Source: Bacillaceae bacterium OF18-1A (lineage in GTDB: Bacteria; Bacillota; Bacilli; Bacillales; Bacillaceae_G). Taken from it: a stretch of 64,000 nt of DNA. A program made the translations under genes and the position numbers. The notes beneath the pieces were generated by a model. The model was not told where the DNA came from, searched no databases, and saw only the letters and a program-made list of their open reading frames with translations. Of the stretch, positions 8,880 to 16,657 are shown one piece after another. Where the stretch lies: the NCBI GenBank assembly GCA_027694045.1, contig JAQEWB010000001.1, positions 124,001 through 188,000 of the forward strand. Direction: 5' to 3'. Position 1 is the stretch's first letter; each line of letters begins with the position of its first letter.

Positions 8880-10349
8880 TTATTTTTTACTTTTTGATAA
8901 CGCATTATAAATATTTGCCTCACCAGATCCAAAGAGAGCATCATGCCCTGGTTTGCCGTAATCTTTTGCTGTTTGTTTAATTAAGTTCGCTACTTGTGTA
9001 GGGGAATAATTCGGATGAGCTGCTTTAATAACCCCCGCAATTCCCGCTACTTTTGGGGAGGCCATTGATGTTCCATGCATTAAAGCATAGTTATGCAGAT
9101 TGGAAGTGAAATATGGTTCCAAATATGTTGGCCATGTACTTAATGCACGATAATGGAAATCCCGCTGTGCTAAATCACCTGTTTCAGCATATACAGGGCC
9201 GTTATCACCGCCTGGTGCTGCCACATCAATGAAACTGTTTCCATAGTTTGAGTAGAATGCAATTTTATCAGTTGACCATTGATTAGAAGAGGAGACAGTG
9301 ATTACACCTGGAATTTGACCAGGAGTTTCCACAGATGGCCCTTTAAAAATAAGATCATCTGAACCGTACTCCTTATTTAAATAATCTGTTACCATTTTCT
9401 TATCATTCACATCGAGTGATTCGTTTCCACTTGCCGCTACGATTGTTACATTTTTTTGTACAGCATATCGAATGGCGCGTTTCCAAATAAGAACATCAGC
9501 ATTATCGCTAAATTTTTTTCCGTTATCATAGTATTTCATGCTATCAAATCCACCGATAGACATGTTGATAACGTCAACGTTATCATTTGCAGCAGCAACA
9601 ATAGCGTCTACAATCCAAGCTGTCGGCGCGGTTCCAGATTCAGGGAAAACGCGGTATGAACGGAATTTAAGATCTGGTCCAACCCCTTTTATTTTGCCAT
9701 TTGCTGCAATTGAGCCTGCTACATGTGTTCCATGTCCGCCCCGATCCTTCACGTCAGTAGGATCACCTGTTTCTGTTTCATCCTCGCCAGCTGGTACGAA
9801 ATTTTGACCGCCACTATAATTTTTTATTAAGTCTGGATGGTTAGCATCGATACCACTGTCAATTACAGCGACTGTTGCTCCTTTTCCTGTTCCTCCATTC
9901 AGCTTATAGGATGCACCATCATTTGTTATATTTTTGACATCCCATTGATAATTCCAGTAGTTGTCTATATTTTCTGGTTGCGGGATATCAGTTACTGGTT
10001 TTCCGTCCGCTGCAGATGGCCGTATTTCTTCTTTATCTAAAGCGTGGATAACCTCCTGATTAGCAGCTTGGATAGACGAAACTCCTTTTAAGTTATCTAA
10101 AAAGGAAGGATTACTTGACTTTACTTCCATCGCACTAATTTCAGGAATGATGCGAAGAACTTTTCCACCTGCATTTGAAATAATAGATTGGTAATTACTA
10201 GGTAAATCTTTCTTAAAGGCAATCAGATAACTTTTTTCTGTTTGAGTTGAGTTAGTTTTCGTTTTTGTTTCTGCAAATACAGTATTTCCTGCTAGAGCAC
10301 CAAATGTTAAAACTGTAGCTAGTGTTAAAGTGGGTATCTTAAATTTCAT
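8880..10349 (-). CDS. Secreted subtilisin-like serine protease (S8 family)
   Basis: 489 aa preproprotein: signal peptide about 1-26 (ends NTVFAET), an I9-type inhibitor propeptide about 40-103, then the S8 catalytic domain. The triad is Asp164 (VAVIDSGID), His206 (GGHGTHVAGS) and Ser428 (HGTSMASPKVAG), with oxyanion Asn309 (AASGNE). All key residues are intact, so it should be an active extracellular protease after autoprocessing. There is no C-terminal P-domain or anchor. The start is supported by AGGGGGAA 7-14 bases upstream on the minus strand. I looked for a PlcR box near the promoter and found only partial palindromes. Confidence 0.93.
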   Translation of the reverse strand: MKFKIPTLTLATVLTFGALAGNTVFAETKTKTNSTQTEKSYLIAFKKDLPSNYQSIISNAGGKVLRIIPEISAMEVKSSNPSFLDNLKGVSSIQAANQEVIHALDKEEIRPSAADGKPVTDIPQPENIDNYWNYQWDVKNITNDGASYKLNGGTGKGATVAVIDSGIDANHPDLIKNYSGGQNFVPAGEDETETGDPTDVKDRGGHGTHVAGSIAANGKIKGVGPDLKFRSYRVFPESGTAPTAWIVDAIVAAANDNVDVINMSIGGFDSMKYYDNGKKFSDNADVLIWKRAIRYAVQKNVTIVAASGNESLDVNDKKMVTDYLNKEYGSDDLIFKGPSVETPGQIPGVITVSSSNQWSTDKIAFYSNYGNSFIDVAAPGGDNGPVYAETGDLAQRDFHYRALSTWPTYLEPYFTSNLHNYALMHGTSMASPKVAGIAGVIKAAHPNYSPTQVANLIKQTAKDYGKPGHDALFGSGEANIYNALSKSKK

Positions 10350-10410
10350 TACAATTCCCCCTAAAAAATTATGTAATGCATATGAAAGATTCTATTCCAC
10401 ATCAGAAATG

Positions 10411-10450
10411 ATAAAACCTCCAATAAACGACCTATGTGAAGAGGTTTATT
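10411..10450 (-). terminator. Terminator downstream of the VOC gene (minus strand)
   Basis: On the minus strand, AAACCTCTTC and GGAGGTTTT arms flank a loop of about 20 bases and run into T-rich sequence. It separates the VOC gene from the protease gene. Confidence 0.5.
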
Positions 10451-10517
10451 TTCTGCTCTTTTCCGACACGATCAAGCTACCAAAATACGATTCCACATTA
10501 CAGAAAAACGGTATTTT

Positions 10518-10910
10518 CTATCTCTCCGTCTCAAAAAACTCAATCCATTCCCCGTCAGGACCAGCGAAAAATATGTAACGTGTTCCATCTGGCAATGTTT
10601 CGATTTCTTCTCCTAGTAAAAAGGTTACTTCGTGTTTTTTTAGTCTTTCGATTTCATCCTCTAATGAATCTACTTTAAAGCAAATGTGATGCACTTTTCC
10701 TTCTGCCGGAAGAGAAGAGTTGTAGCCTTCAATGAGTTCGATTATCGTTTCTTTCGATTCTTCCACACCTAAAAAAGCGAGTTTCAAGTCTGGATTTGGA
10801 TGTCCCATACGTTTAATGAGCTGTAAGCCAACTACTTTTTCATAAAATGAAATAGATGTTTCTAAGTTTGCGACCATAAGTCCTACGTGTTCAATTCTTC
10901 TAACTGGCAT
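10518..10910 (-). CDS. VOC (glyoxalase/lyase fold) family protein
   Basis: 130 aa with the two beta-alpha-beta-beta-beta modules of the vicinal oxygen chelate fold. Likely metal ligands are the His of RRIEHVGLMV, Glu of TIIELIEGY, His of VHHICFKV and Glu of EWIEFFE, the glyoxalase I arrangement. Close relatives are lactoylglutathione lyase-like or methylmalonyl-CoA epimerase-like proteins; the true substrate is unknown. ATG 10910 has AGAAGGATC upstream. Single gene, divergent from the helicase gene. Confidence 0.85.
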   Translation of the reverse strand: MPVRRIEHVGLMVANLETSISFYEKVVGLQLIKRMGHPNPDLKLAFLGVEESKETIIELIEGYNSSLPAEGKVHHICFKVDSLEDEIERLKKHEVTFLLGEEIETLPDGTRYIFFAGPDGEWIEFFETER

Positions 10911-11053
10911 GTGTGATCCTTCTTTCTGAAAATTTTATATATAACATAATATTGAAAATTAAGAAAATAAGCAAGATAAAAACCTTACAATTTTTAGCGT
11001 GTTATATGCTATAGTAAGAAAGTATGTTTGGGGAGAAGGAAGGAGATCATTTT

Positions 11054-13333
11054 ATGAATACAACTACTCAAACTCCTTCATTATCGGAAACGATGAAAGA
11101 GTGGCATTATGCGTTAGCGTATGAAATTAAACATTGGAAAACGATTGGTGGTAGTAAAATTTCTATCATGAACGGTCGTTTTTTATATACAGATTATGAG
11201 AATACAGTGTATGTATTTCAGCTTATTTCGGAAGTAAGCTTACCTGAAGGTTCACCAATTCGAATTGAGTTCGATGGTGAGGAAGCGACAGGGGAAGTAT
11301 TATCTGTACATGGATTAGAAATCGAACTGAAGTTAAATGATTATATACAAGGCGAAATACGAGAAGCGGTTTTATATAGTGAACCGTGGCAACTTTTAGA
11401 GCAACTGCAAGAGCGTTTGAAAGAAGCGCGTAAAGATAAGCTGAAACGTAATCGTATAAGGCGTCTTGTTGATGGGACGAGCAGTCCGAAGCATATTGAA
11501 AAGATGACAAGTACGAAAAATGAATTGGTGTACCGTTCGTTTTACAATCCGACAACGTACGTGTGGGGACCGCCTGGAACAGGGAAGTCTTACAATTTAT
11601 CACGTATTATTTCGGCGCATTATCAAAAAGGAAAATCGGTACTTGTGTTAGCTCATAGTAATGCGGCTGTTGACGTATTAATGAGCGAAGTTACGAAACA
11701 AATTGAGAAGAAAAAGAAATGGACGCCAGGCGAAATTGTTCGCTACGGTTATAGTCAACATGAACATATACGAAATCATGAAACGTTACTTGCGTCGAAG
11801 TTAGTAGAAACGACGAACGGATCATGGGGTGAGGAAAGACTTTATTTAGAAGAAACACGCCAAGAGCTTCGCGAAAAGATTTTGTCATATAAAGCGACGT
11901 CTGCTGATAAGAAACGTATGCAGGAGATTGAAAGCGATCTTCGAAAACAACGAGCGAAAATTAAAGAAGTAGAAAAAGAATACATTGAAAATGCGCAAGT
12001 AATTGGTGCAACTCTATCAAAATGTGCCATTGATTCACTTGTTTATGAGCGTACCTTTGATTTAGTTGTTGTAGATGAAGTGAGTATGGCGTTCGTTCCA
12101 CAAATTGCATTAGCTGCTTCACTTGGAAAACGAATTGTCGTTTGTGGTGACTTTTTACAGTTACCTCCAATTGCGATGGCGAACCATGAACTCGTTCGAA
12201 AATGGCTCGGTGAAGATATGTTTTATCATGCTGGGATTGTTGATTCTGTAAACAAATCAGAAGCGCATCCAAACCTATTTATGTTGCAGGAACAAAGACG
12301 TATGCATGCGGATATATCGAAGTTTACAAATTCATTTATTTATAAAAACAGAGTATATGATCATCCAACTGTTTCAGAGCGTAAAGAACTTGCGCAGTTG
12401 CAACCGTTCGCAAATGAGGCGAGTGTTTTATTTGATACGAGCTTAATGGGAGCATTTTCTTTAAAGGATGCAGCATCAGGATCGCGTTTTAATATTATAT
12501 CTGGTTTAGTAGCGATGCAAATGATGTTAATCGGGTTACTAGACGGTGTTCAATCTATCGGTATAGTAACGCCTTACAGAGCACAGTCACGCTTTTTATC
12601 AACGTGTATTAGGGAAATGTTGCAGAAAACGAAGTATAGAAACATACCCGTATTAGCAGCAACAGTTCATAAGTTTCAAGGTTCTGAAAGAGATATGATG
12701 ATTTTTGATACGGTTGATAGTTATCCGCAAGAACGTCCTGGTGTGTTATTCTTTGATCATAAAAACCATCGCCTAGTTAACGTTGCAGTAACGAGAGCTA
12801 GAGGAAAGTTCATTCAATTATCGGATTGCCATTATATGCGTAAAAATCTTTCGAGAAAACAAGCGTTATCACAATTAACTTCTCATATAGAACGTCACGG
12901 AGAAGTGTATGACCGTACAACATCGAGACAATTGTGGGAGCGAAAAATTTCTAAGCGATTACGCTGGTATATGGAAATGAATCTTGAAGAGCCGAAAGGG
13001 TTACTGAAAGATATTTTAGCCGCAAAACGAAAAATTATCATTTCACTTCCAAGTACAAGACAAGTGGATAAACGAGTATGGCAAGCGTTAATGCGTACAA
13101 ATGCGCAAATAACAGTGTATAGTGACGGACCAGTGCCGTTAAAAAATGTAAAGTTGCAAAGGCAAAATAAAGCATTTCCGTTTATCGTAATCGATGATGA
13201 AATCTTTTGGGCAGGAGCGCCACTCACATCTCAAATGATATTTGAAGGTAGTACGGAATTTCCGTACATATGTGCAAGATTGCAAGCACCTGAGACAATT
13301 GGTGTATTAAAAGGATTTTTAGATATTCGGTAA
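11054..13333 (+). CDS. Superfamily 1 (Upf1/Dna2-like) DNA/RNA helicase with C-terminal PLD-like region
   Basis: About 759 aa. Helicase motifs in order: Walker A GPPGTGKSYN, motif Ia VLVLAHSNAAVDVL, motif II VVVDEVSMAF, motif III VCGDFLQLPPIA, motif IV-like GIVTPYRAQS, motif V TVHKFQGSERDMMI and motif VI NVAVTRARGKFI. Between Ia and II is a charged helical insert (about 270-320). The last 130 residues, starting ISLPSTRQVDKRVWQAL, look like a phospholipase-D-like or endonuclease-like add-on, though no HKD motif is visible. Such proteins act in nucleic-acid repair or remodelling. ATG 11054 follows AAGGAAGGAG; the longer start at 11024 lies inside that signal. Confidence 0.85.
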   Translation: MNTTTQTPSLSETMKEWHYALAYEIKHWKTIGGSKISIMNGRFLYTDYENTVYVFQLISEVSLPEGSPIRIEFDGEEATGEVLSVHGLEIELKLNDYIQGEIREAVLYSEPWQLLEQLQERLKEARKDKLKRNRIRRLVDGTSSPKHIEKMTSTKNELVYRSFYNPTTYVWGPPGTGKSYNLSRIISAHYQKGKSVLVLAHSNAAVDVLMSEVTKQIEKKKKWTPGEIVRYGYSQHEHIRNHETLLASKLVETTNGSWGEERLYLEETRQELREKILSYKATSADKKRMQEIESDLRKQRAKIKEVEKEYIENAQVIGATLSKCAIDSLVYERTFDLVVVDEVSMAFVPQIALAASLGKRIVVCGDFLQLPPIAMANHELVRKWLGEDMFYHAGIVDSVNKSEAHPNLFMLQEQRRMHADISKFTNSFIYKNRVYDHPTVSERKELAQLQPFANEASVLFDTSLMGAFSLKDAASGSRFNIISGLVAMQMMLIGLLDGVQSIGIVTPYRAQSRFLSTCIREMLQKTKYRNIPVLAATVHKFQGSERDMMIFDTVDSYPQERPGVLFFDHKNHRLVNVAVTRARGKFIQLSDCHYMRKNLSRKQALSQLTSHIERHGEVYDRTTSRQLWERKISKRLRWYMEMNLEEPKGLLKDILAAKRKIIISLPSTRQVDKRVWQALMRTNAQITVYSDGPVPLKNVKLQRQNKAFPFIVIDDEIFWAGAPLTSQMIFEGSTEFPYICARLQAPETIGVLKGFLDIR

Positions 13334-13350
13334 AATCGGATAGGAATTCC

Positions 13351-13379
13351 TTGACTTTTATTAGGAATGAACTTAGAAT
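13351..13379 (+). promoter_or_regulatory. Sigma-A-type promoter for the S-box leader
   Basis: TTGACT at 13351-13356 and TAGAAT at 13374-13379 with a 17-bp spacer, about 30 bases before the riboswitch. Confidence 0.7.
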
Positions 13380-13410
13380 GAAAATAATTTAATATAATTT
13401 TATGAAAATT

Positions 13411-13508
13411 CTTATCACGAGAGGTGGAGGGACTGGCCCTATGATACCTCGGCAGCGGATTCTTTATGAATACTGTGCCAATTCCAGCAAGGTAACTTGA
13501 AAGATAAG
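13411..13508 (+). promoter_or_regulatory. SAM-I (S-box) riboswitch aptamer
   Basis: The P1 stem is CTTATC (13411-13416) with GATAAG (13503-13508). Between them are the S-box core elements: AGAGGTGGAGGGACTGGCCC, then ATGATACCTCGGCAGC, the variable P3 and GTGCCAATTCCAGCAAGGTAAC with the closing CTTGAAAG. It precedes a terminator hairpin. In this class SAM binding stabilises the aptamer and lets the terminator form, so the downstream gene is on when methionine/SAM is low (known for the class). Confidence 0.95.
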
Positions 13509-13540
13509 AAAGAAGCTCATTTTGACTGTATATGCAGAAG

Positions 13541-13572
13541 CCTCTTTCTATCTTTTAGAAAGAGGTTTTTTT
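13541..13572 (+). terminator. Riboswitch-controlled terminator
   Basis: CCTCTTTCTA (13541-13550) pairs with TAGAAAGAGG (13556-13565), followed by seven T. It is the expression platform of the S-box; sequences between P1 and this hairpin (AAGAAAGAAGC) could form the competing antiterminator. Confidence 0.9.
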
Positions 13573-13599
13573 ACGTGGAAAATAAAAGGGGGAAGAAAA

Positions 13600-14805
13600 A
13601 TGGGAGCGACAGGAGTAACGTCACAAAGAAAAACAATTGAAGAGAGTATAGAAAGAAATAAGGAAAAGTACATAGAAACAAGTCATGATATTCATGCGAA
13701 TCCGGAGATTGGTAATCAAGAGTTTTATGCATCAAGAACGTTAAGTTTATTGTTAGGTAGTGCAGGTTTTCAATTGCAACACAATATTGCTGGACATGAA
13801 ACAGGTTTTATCGCGCGAAAAAGTTCAGGGAAACAAGGGCCAGTTATCGCATTTTTAGCTGAGTATGATGCTCTGCCAGGACTAGGCCATGCGTGTGGTC
13901 ATAATTTAATTGGAACAATTAGCGTTGCGGCAGCAATCGCATTATCAGAAACGCTTGAAGAAATTGGCGGAGAAGTTGTTGTATTCGGAACACCGGCAGA
14001 AGAGGGCGGGCCTAATGGTAGCGCAAAAGCGAGTTATGTAAAAGCAGGTTTATTTAAAAATATTGATGCGGCGCTTATGATTCATCCGAGCGGAAAAACA
14101 GCGACAACGAGTCCGTCATTAGCGGTCGATCCACTTGATTTTCATTTTTACGGAAAAACAGCTCACGCCGCAGCTTCACCAGAAGAAGGAATTAACGCAT
14201 TAGATGCGGTTATTCAGCTGTATAACAGTATTAACGCACTTCGCCAACAACTGCCGCCAGATGTGAAGATTCATGGCGTTATTACAGAAGGCGGAAAAGC
14301 ACCGAACATTATTCCTGACTACGCTGCAGCAAGGTTCTTCATCCGTGCAGCGACGCGAAAAAGATGTGCGGAAGTAACAGAGAAAGTAAGAAATATTGCT
14401 GAGGGAGCAGCGTTAGCAACAGGTACAAAAGTAAAAATTCATCAATTCCAAAATGAAATTGATGAACTACTCGTAACAAAAACATTTAATGATATTGTAG
14501 CGGAAGAACTAGAGTTACAGGGTGAAGATGTAAACCGTAAAGAAAGAGTTGGCATCGGTTCAACAGACGCAGGAAACGTAAGCCAAGTCGTACCAACCAT
14601 TCATCCGTACATTAAAATCGGGCCAGATAACTTAATTGCTCATACGAATGAATTTAGAGAAGCAGCACGTTCAGAACTTGGAGATAAAGCATTAATTACA
14701 TCCACAAAAGCATTAGCAAATACGGCATATCGATTAATTACGGAGGAAGGGCTGTTAGAGAAGGTGAAGGAGGAGTTTAGAGAGGCGCAGAGGAATCAAG
14801 GATAG
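13600..14805 (+). CDS. M20 family deacylase/amidohydrolase under SAM-riboswitch control
   Basis: 401 aa M20D-type metallohydrolase. Metal-binding motifs: SHDIHANPEIGNQEF (His near 30), AEYDALPGLGHACGHN, PAEEGGPNGSAK (acid/base Glu pair), and a late His in AHTNEFRE. The middle lid domain (FYGKTAHAAASPEEGINALD) is the dimerisation domain. Relatives remove acyl or aminoacyl groups from amino acids (N-acetylcysteine and aminobenzoyl-glutamate deacylases). Control by an S-box argues that the substrate feeds cysteine or methionine supply; that is inference. ATG 13600 follows AAAGGGGGAAG; the frame upstream runs through the terminator and is not translated. Monocistronic, with its own terminator. 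Confidence 0.88.
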   Translation: MGATGVTSQRKTIEESIERNKEKYIETSHDIHANPEIGNQEFYASRTLSLLLGSAGFQLQHNIAGHETGFIARKSSGKQGPVIAFLAEYDALPGLGHACGHNLIGTISVAAAIALSETLEEIGGEVVVFGTPAEEGGPNGSAKASYVKAGLFKNIDAALMIHPSGKTATTSPSLAVDPLDFHFYGKTAHAAASPEEGINALDAVIQLYNSINALRQQLPPDVKIHGVITEGGKAPNIIPDYAAARFFIRAATRKRCAEVTEKVRNIAEGAALATGTKVKIHQFQNEIDELLVTKTFNDIVAEELELQGEDVNRKERVGIGSTDAGNVSQVVPTIHPYIKIGPDNLIAHTNEFREAARSELGDKALITSTKALANTAYRLITEEGLLEKVKEEFREAQRNQG

Positions 14806-14808
14806 ATG

Positions 14809-14839
14809 AAAAAGAGTGGATGTTTCCACTCTTTTTTTT
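14809..14839 (+). terminator. Terminator after the M20 gene
   Basis: AAAGAGTGGA / TCCACTCTTT stem, short TGTT loop, long T-run. Confidence 0.9.
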
Positions 14840-14980
14840 ATTCATTTAGGAATTTTAAAATAAAAAAGTATCTCTTTTCTATTCTATGTATAATGAAAAT
14901 ATGGGATATTTTGTGATTTTAACACATATGAAAATGGTAGATAAATTTTTAAATGAGTTGTTTAAAAGGTTCGAAAAATT

Positions 14981-16657
14981 ATGTCGGTAGGTGAAGCAAT
15001 GATAGAAGATATTCAATTGAAATCCATCAATGAGTTAGTTAAAGCAAAAAAGTACTTTATTCCTTCGTATCAAAGAGGGTATCGATGGGGAAAGAATCAA
15101 GTTCAAAACTTATTAAATGATTTAGAAGAATTTATGAAGAAGTATTCTCAAAAAGACAATATGGTTTATTGCTTGCAGCCATTAGTGATCCGGAAATATG
15201 AAGATGGTTATGAAGTAATAGACGGTCAACAACGTTTAACAACAATTGCACTCATTCATGCATATTTAGAAGAAGAATCTTTTTCAATCACTTATGCAAC
15301 AAGATCAGATAGTGCTGCGTTTATTCAAAATATAGCTGGAAATTATAATAAAGATGCTTCTATTAAAAATATCGACTATCACTTCTTTAGAGAGGCTTAT
15401 ACAGTTATAAAAGAATGGTTTGAACAAAAATGTGAAAATGGTTGTATTTGTAAAAAAGAATTTTCTATTATGTTAGGTGAACAAGTGAAAGTAATTTGGT
15501 ATGAAGTGGGGGAAAATGTTGAAGTACGCGAAGTATTTAGTCGGTTAAATAGCGGAAAGATTGAATTAACGAATTCGGAGTTATTAAAAGCAGCTTTAAT
15601 TTTGAAAACGCCTTCTTATGAAAGGCCGATAATTTCAACGCAATGGGATGAAATCGAGCATCGATTACAAAATGAGCGTTTTTGGAGATTTTTAGGTAAG
15701 AAGAAAGATTACATAAATCGAATAGAATTTTTATTTGATATTGCGGCGAATCATGTAAGTTCACATAATCCAGATCCGTATTATACATTTTATAAATTAC
15801 AAGAAGAGGATATTCAAACGGTGTGGCGCCACATTATTGCGGATTTTGCTTTACTTGAAGAATGGTATGAAGATAGGGAATGTTATCATTTGCTAGGTTA
15901 TCTTACTCAATATAAAAATATTACTGAATATATTGCTTTATATAGAAGTTGTATTATTGATAATAAACAACATTTTAAACTCGTATTAAAACAAAGAATT
16001 TCAAAAGAAATCGAATCTATTAATTTAAGAGAACTTGATTATTATCATAATAAAGCAGAGATTCGAAAAGTGTTATTACTGTTTAATATTTTAACTGTTT
16101 TAAAGCAAAAAAATGTCGATGCGTATTTTCCTTTTGAATATTATTTGGAAAGTAAATGGAGTTTAGAACATATTCATGCTCAAAGTACAGAAGGGTTACA
16201 TACGAAAGAACAGTGGAGCGTTTGGGTAGAAGGAACGATTCACTTGTTAGAACGGTTAGGGCGTTATAAAGAAACCGAAGAATATTTAAAAGCAGTATCT
16301 TTAGAAGAATTGACGGAAGAGAAATTTAATAAAATTTTCCAAAAGGTAGTGGAAGAAACAAAGGGTAAGTTTTCAAGTGAAAGTAACGGCTTAGACAATT
16401 TAGTGTTACTGGATCAAGGAACAAATAGTAGTCTGAGCAATCACTTTTATCCAGTGAAATATAAGCGATTAATAGACTATGATAAATCCGGAGCTTATAT
16501 TCCTTTAGCGACTCGCAATACATTTATGAAGTATTATAGCGATACAGTAACGCAATATGAGCTATGGTCGCTTGAAGATGGTGAAGCATATGTAAGAGCA
16601 ATTGAATCTGAATTCAATGATTTGATATTGCAAGCTAAAGGAGCGATTCAGCTTTGA
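14981..16657 (+). CDS. DUF262 protein with DUF1524/HNH-like C-terminus (GmrSD-like)
   Basis: 558 aa. The N-terminal DUF262 (GmrS-like, ParB/sulfiredoxin fold) domain shows IPSYQRGYRW (27-36), the nucleotide-binding VIDGQQRLTT (79-88) and FSRLNSGKIELTNSELLKA (186-204). A helical middle follows. The C-terminus carries a DUF1524-type HNH region: LEHIHAQS (395-402), where the usual form is EHIxPQ, and DNLVLLDQGTNSSLSNHFYP (472-491). In GmrSD, SspE and BrxU this pairing is an NTP-powered nuclease against modified or unmodified phage DNA. The next gene overlaps it. The start may instead be ATG 14999 (MIEDIQL), which has TAGGTG just upstream; the 14981 start has only AAAAGG at longer range. Confidence 0.82.
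   Translation: MSVGEAMIEDIQLKSINELVKAKKYFIPSYQRGYRWGKNQVQNLLNDLEEFMKKYSQKDNMVYCLQPLVIRKYEDGYEVIDGQQRLTTIALIHAYLEEESFSITYATRSDSAAFIQNIAGNYNKDASIKNIDYHFFREAYTVIKEWFEQKCENGCICKKEFSIMLGEQVKVIWYEVGENVEVREVFSRLNSGKIELTNSELLKAALILKTPSYERPIISTQWDEIEHRLQNERFWRFLGKKKDYINRIEFLFDIAANHVSSHNPDPYYTFYKLQEEDIQTVWRHIIADFALLEEWYEDRECYHLLGYLTQYKNITEYIALYRSCIIDNKQHFKLVLKQRISKEIESINLRELDYYHNKAEIRKVLLLFNILTVLKQKNVDAYFPFEYYLESKWSLEHIHAQSTEGLHTKEQWSVWVEGTIHLLERLGRYKETEEYLKAVSLEELTEEKFNKIFQKVVEETKGKFSSESNGLDNLVLLDQGTNSSLSNHFYPVKYKRLIDYDKSGAYIPLATRNTFMKYYSDTVTQYELWSLEDGEAYVRAIESEFNDLILQAKGAIQL

Noticed and set aside
10350..10400. PlcR box before the S8 protease gene.
   Set aside because: The palindrome there (TATGCATTACATA) does not fit TATGNAAN4TNCATA.
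11961..12272. Minus-strand open frames inside the helicase gene.
   Set aside because: No ribosome sites and no family resemblance; shadows of the plus-strand coding sequence.
13522..13599. Upstream extension of the M20 protein.
   Set aside because: The added codons lie across the riboswitch terminator; the strong ribosome site is at the ATG at 13600.
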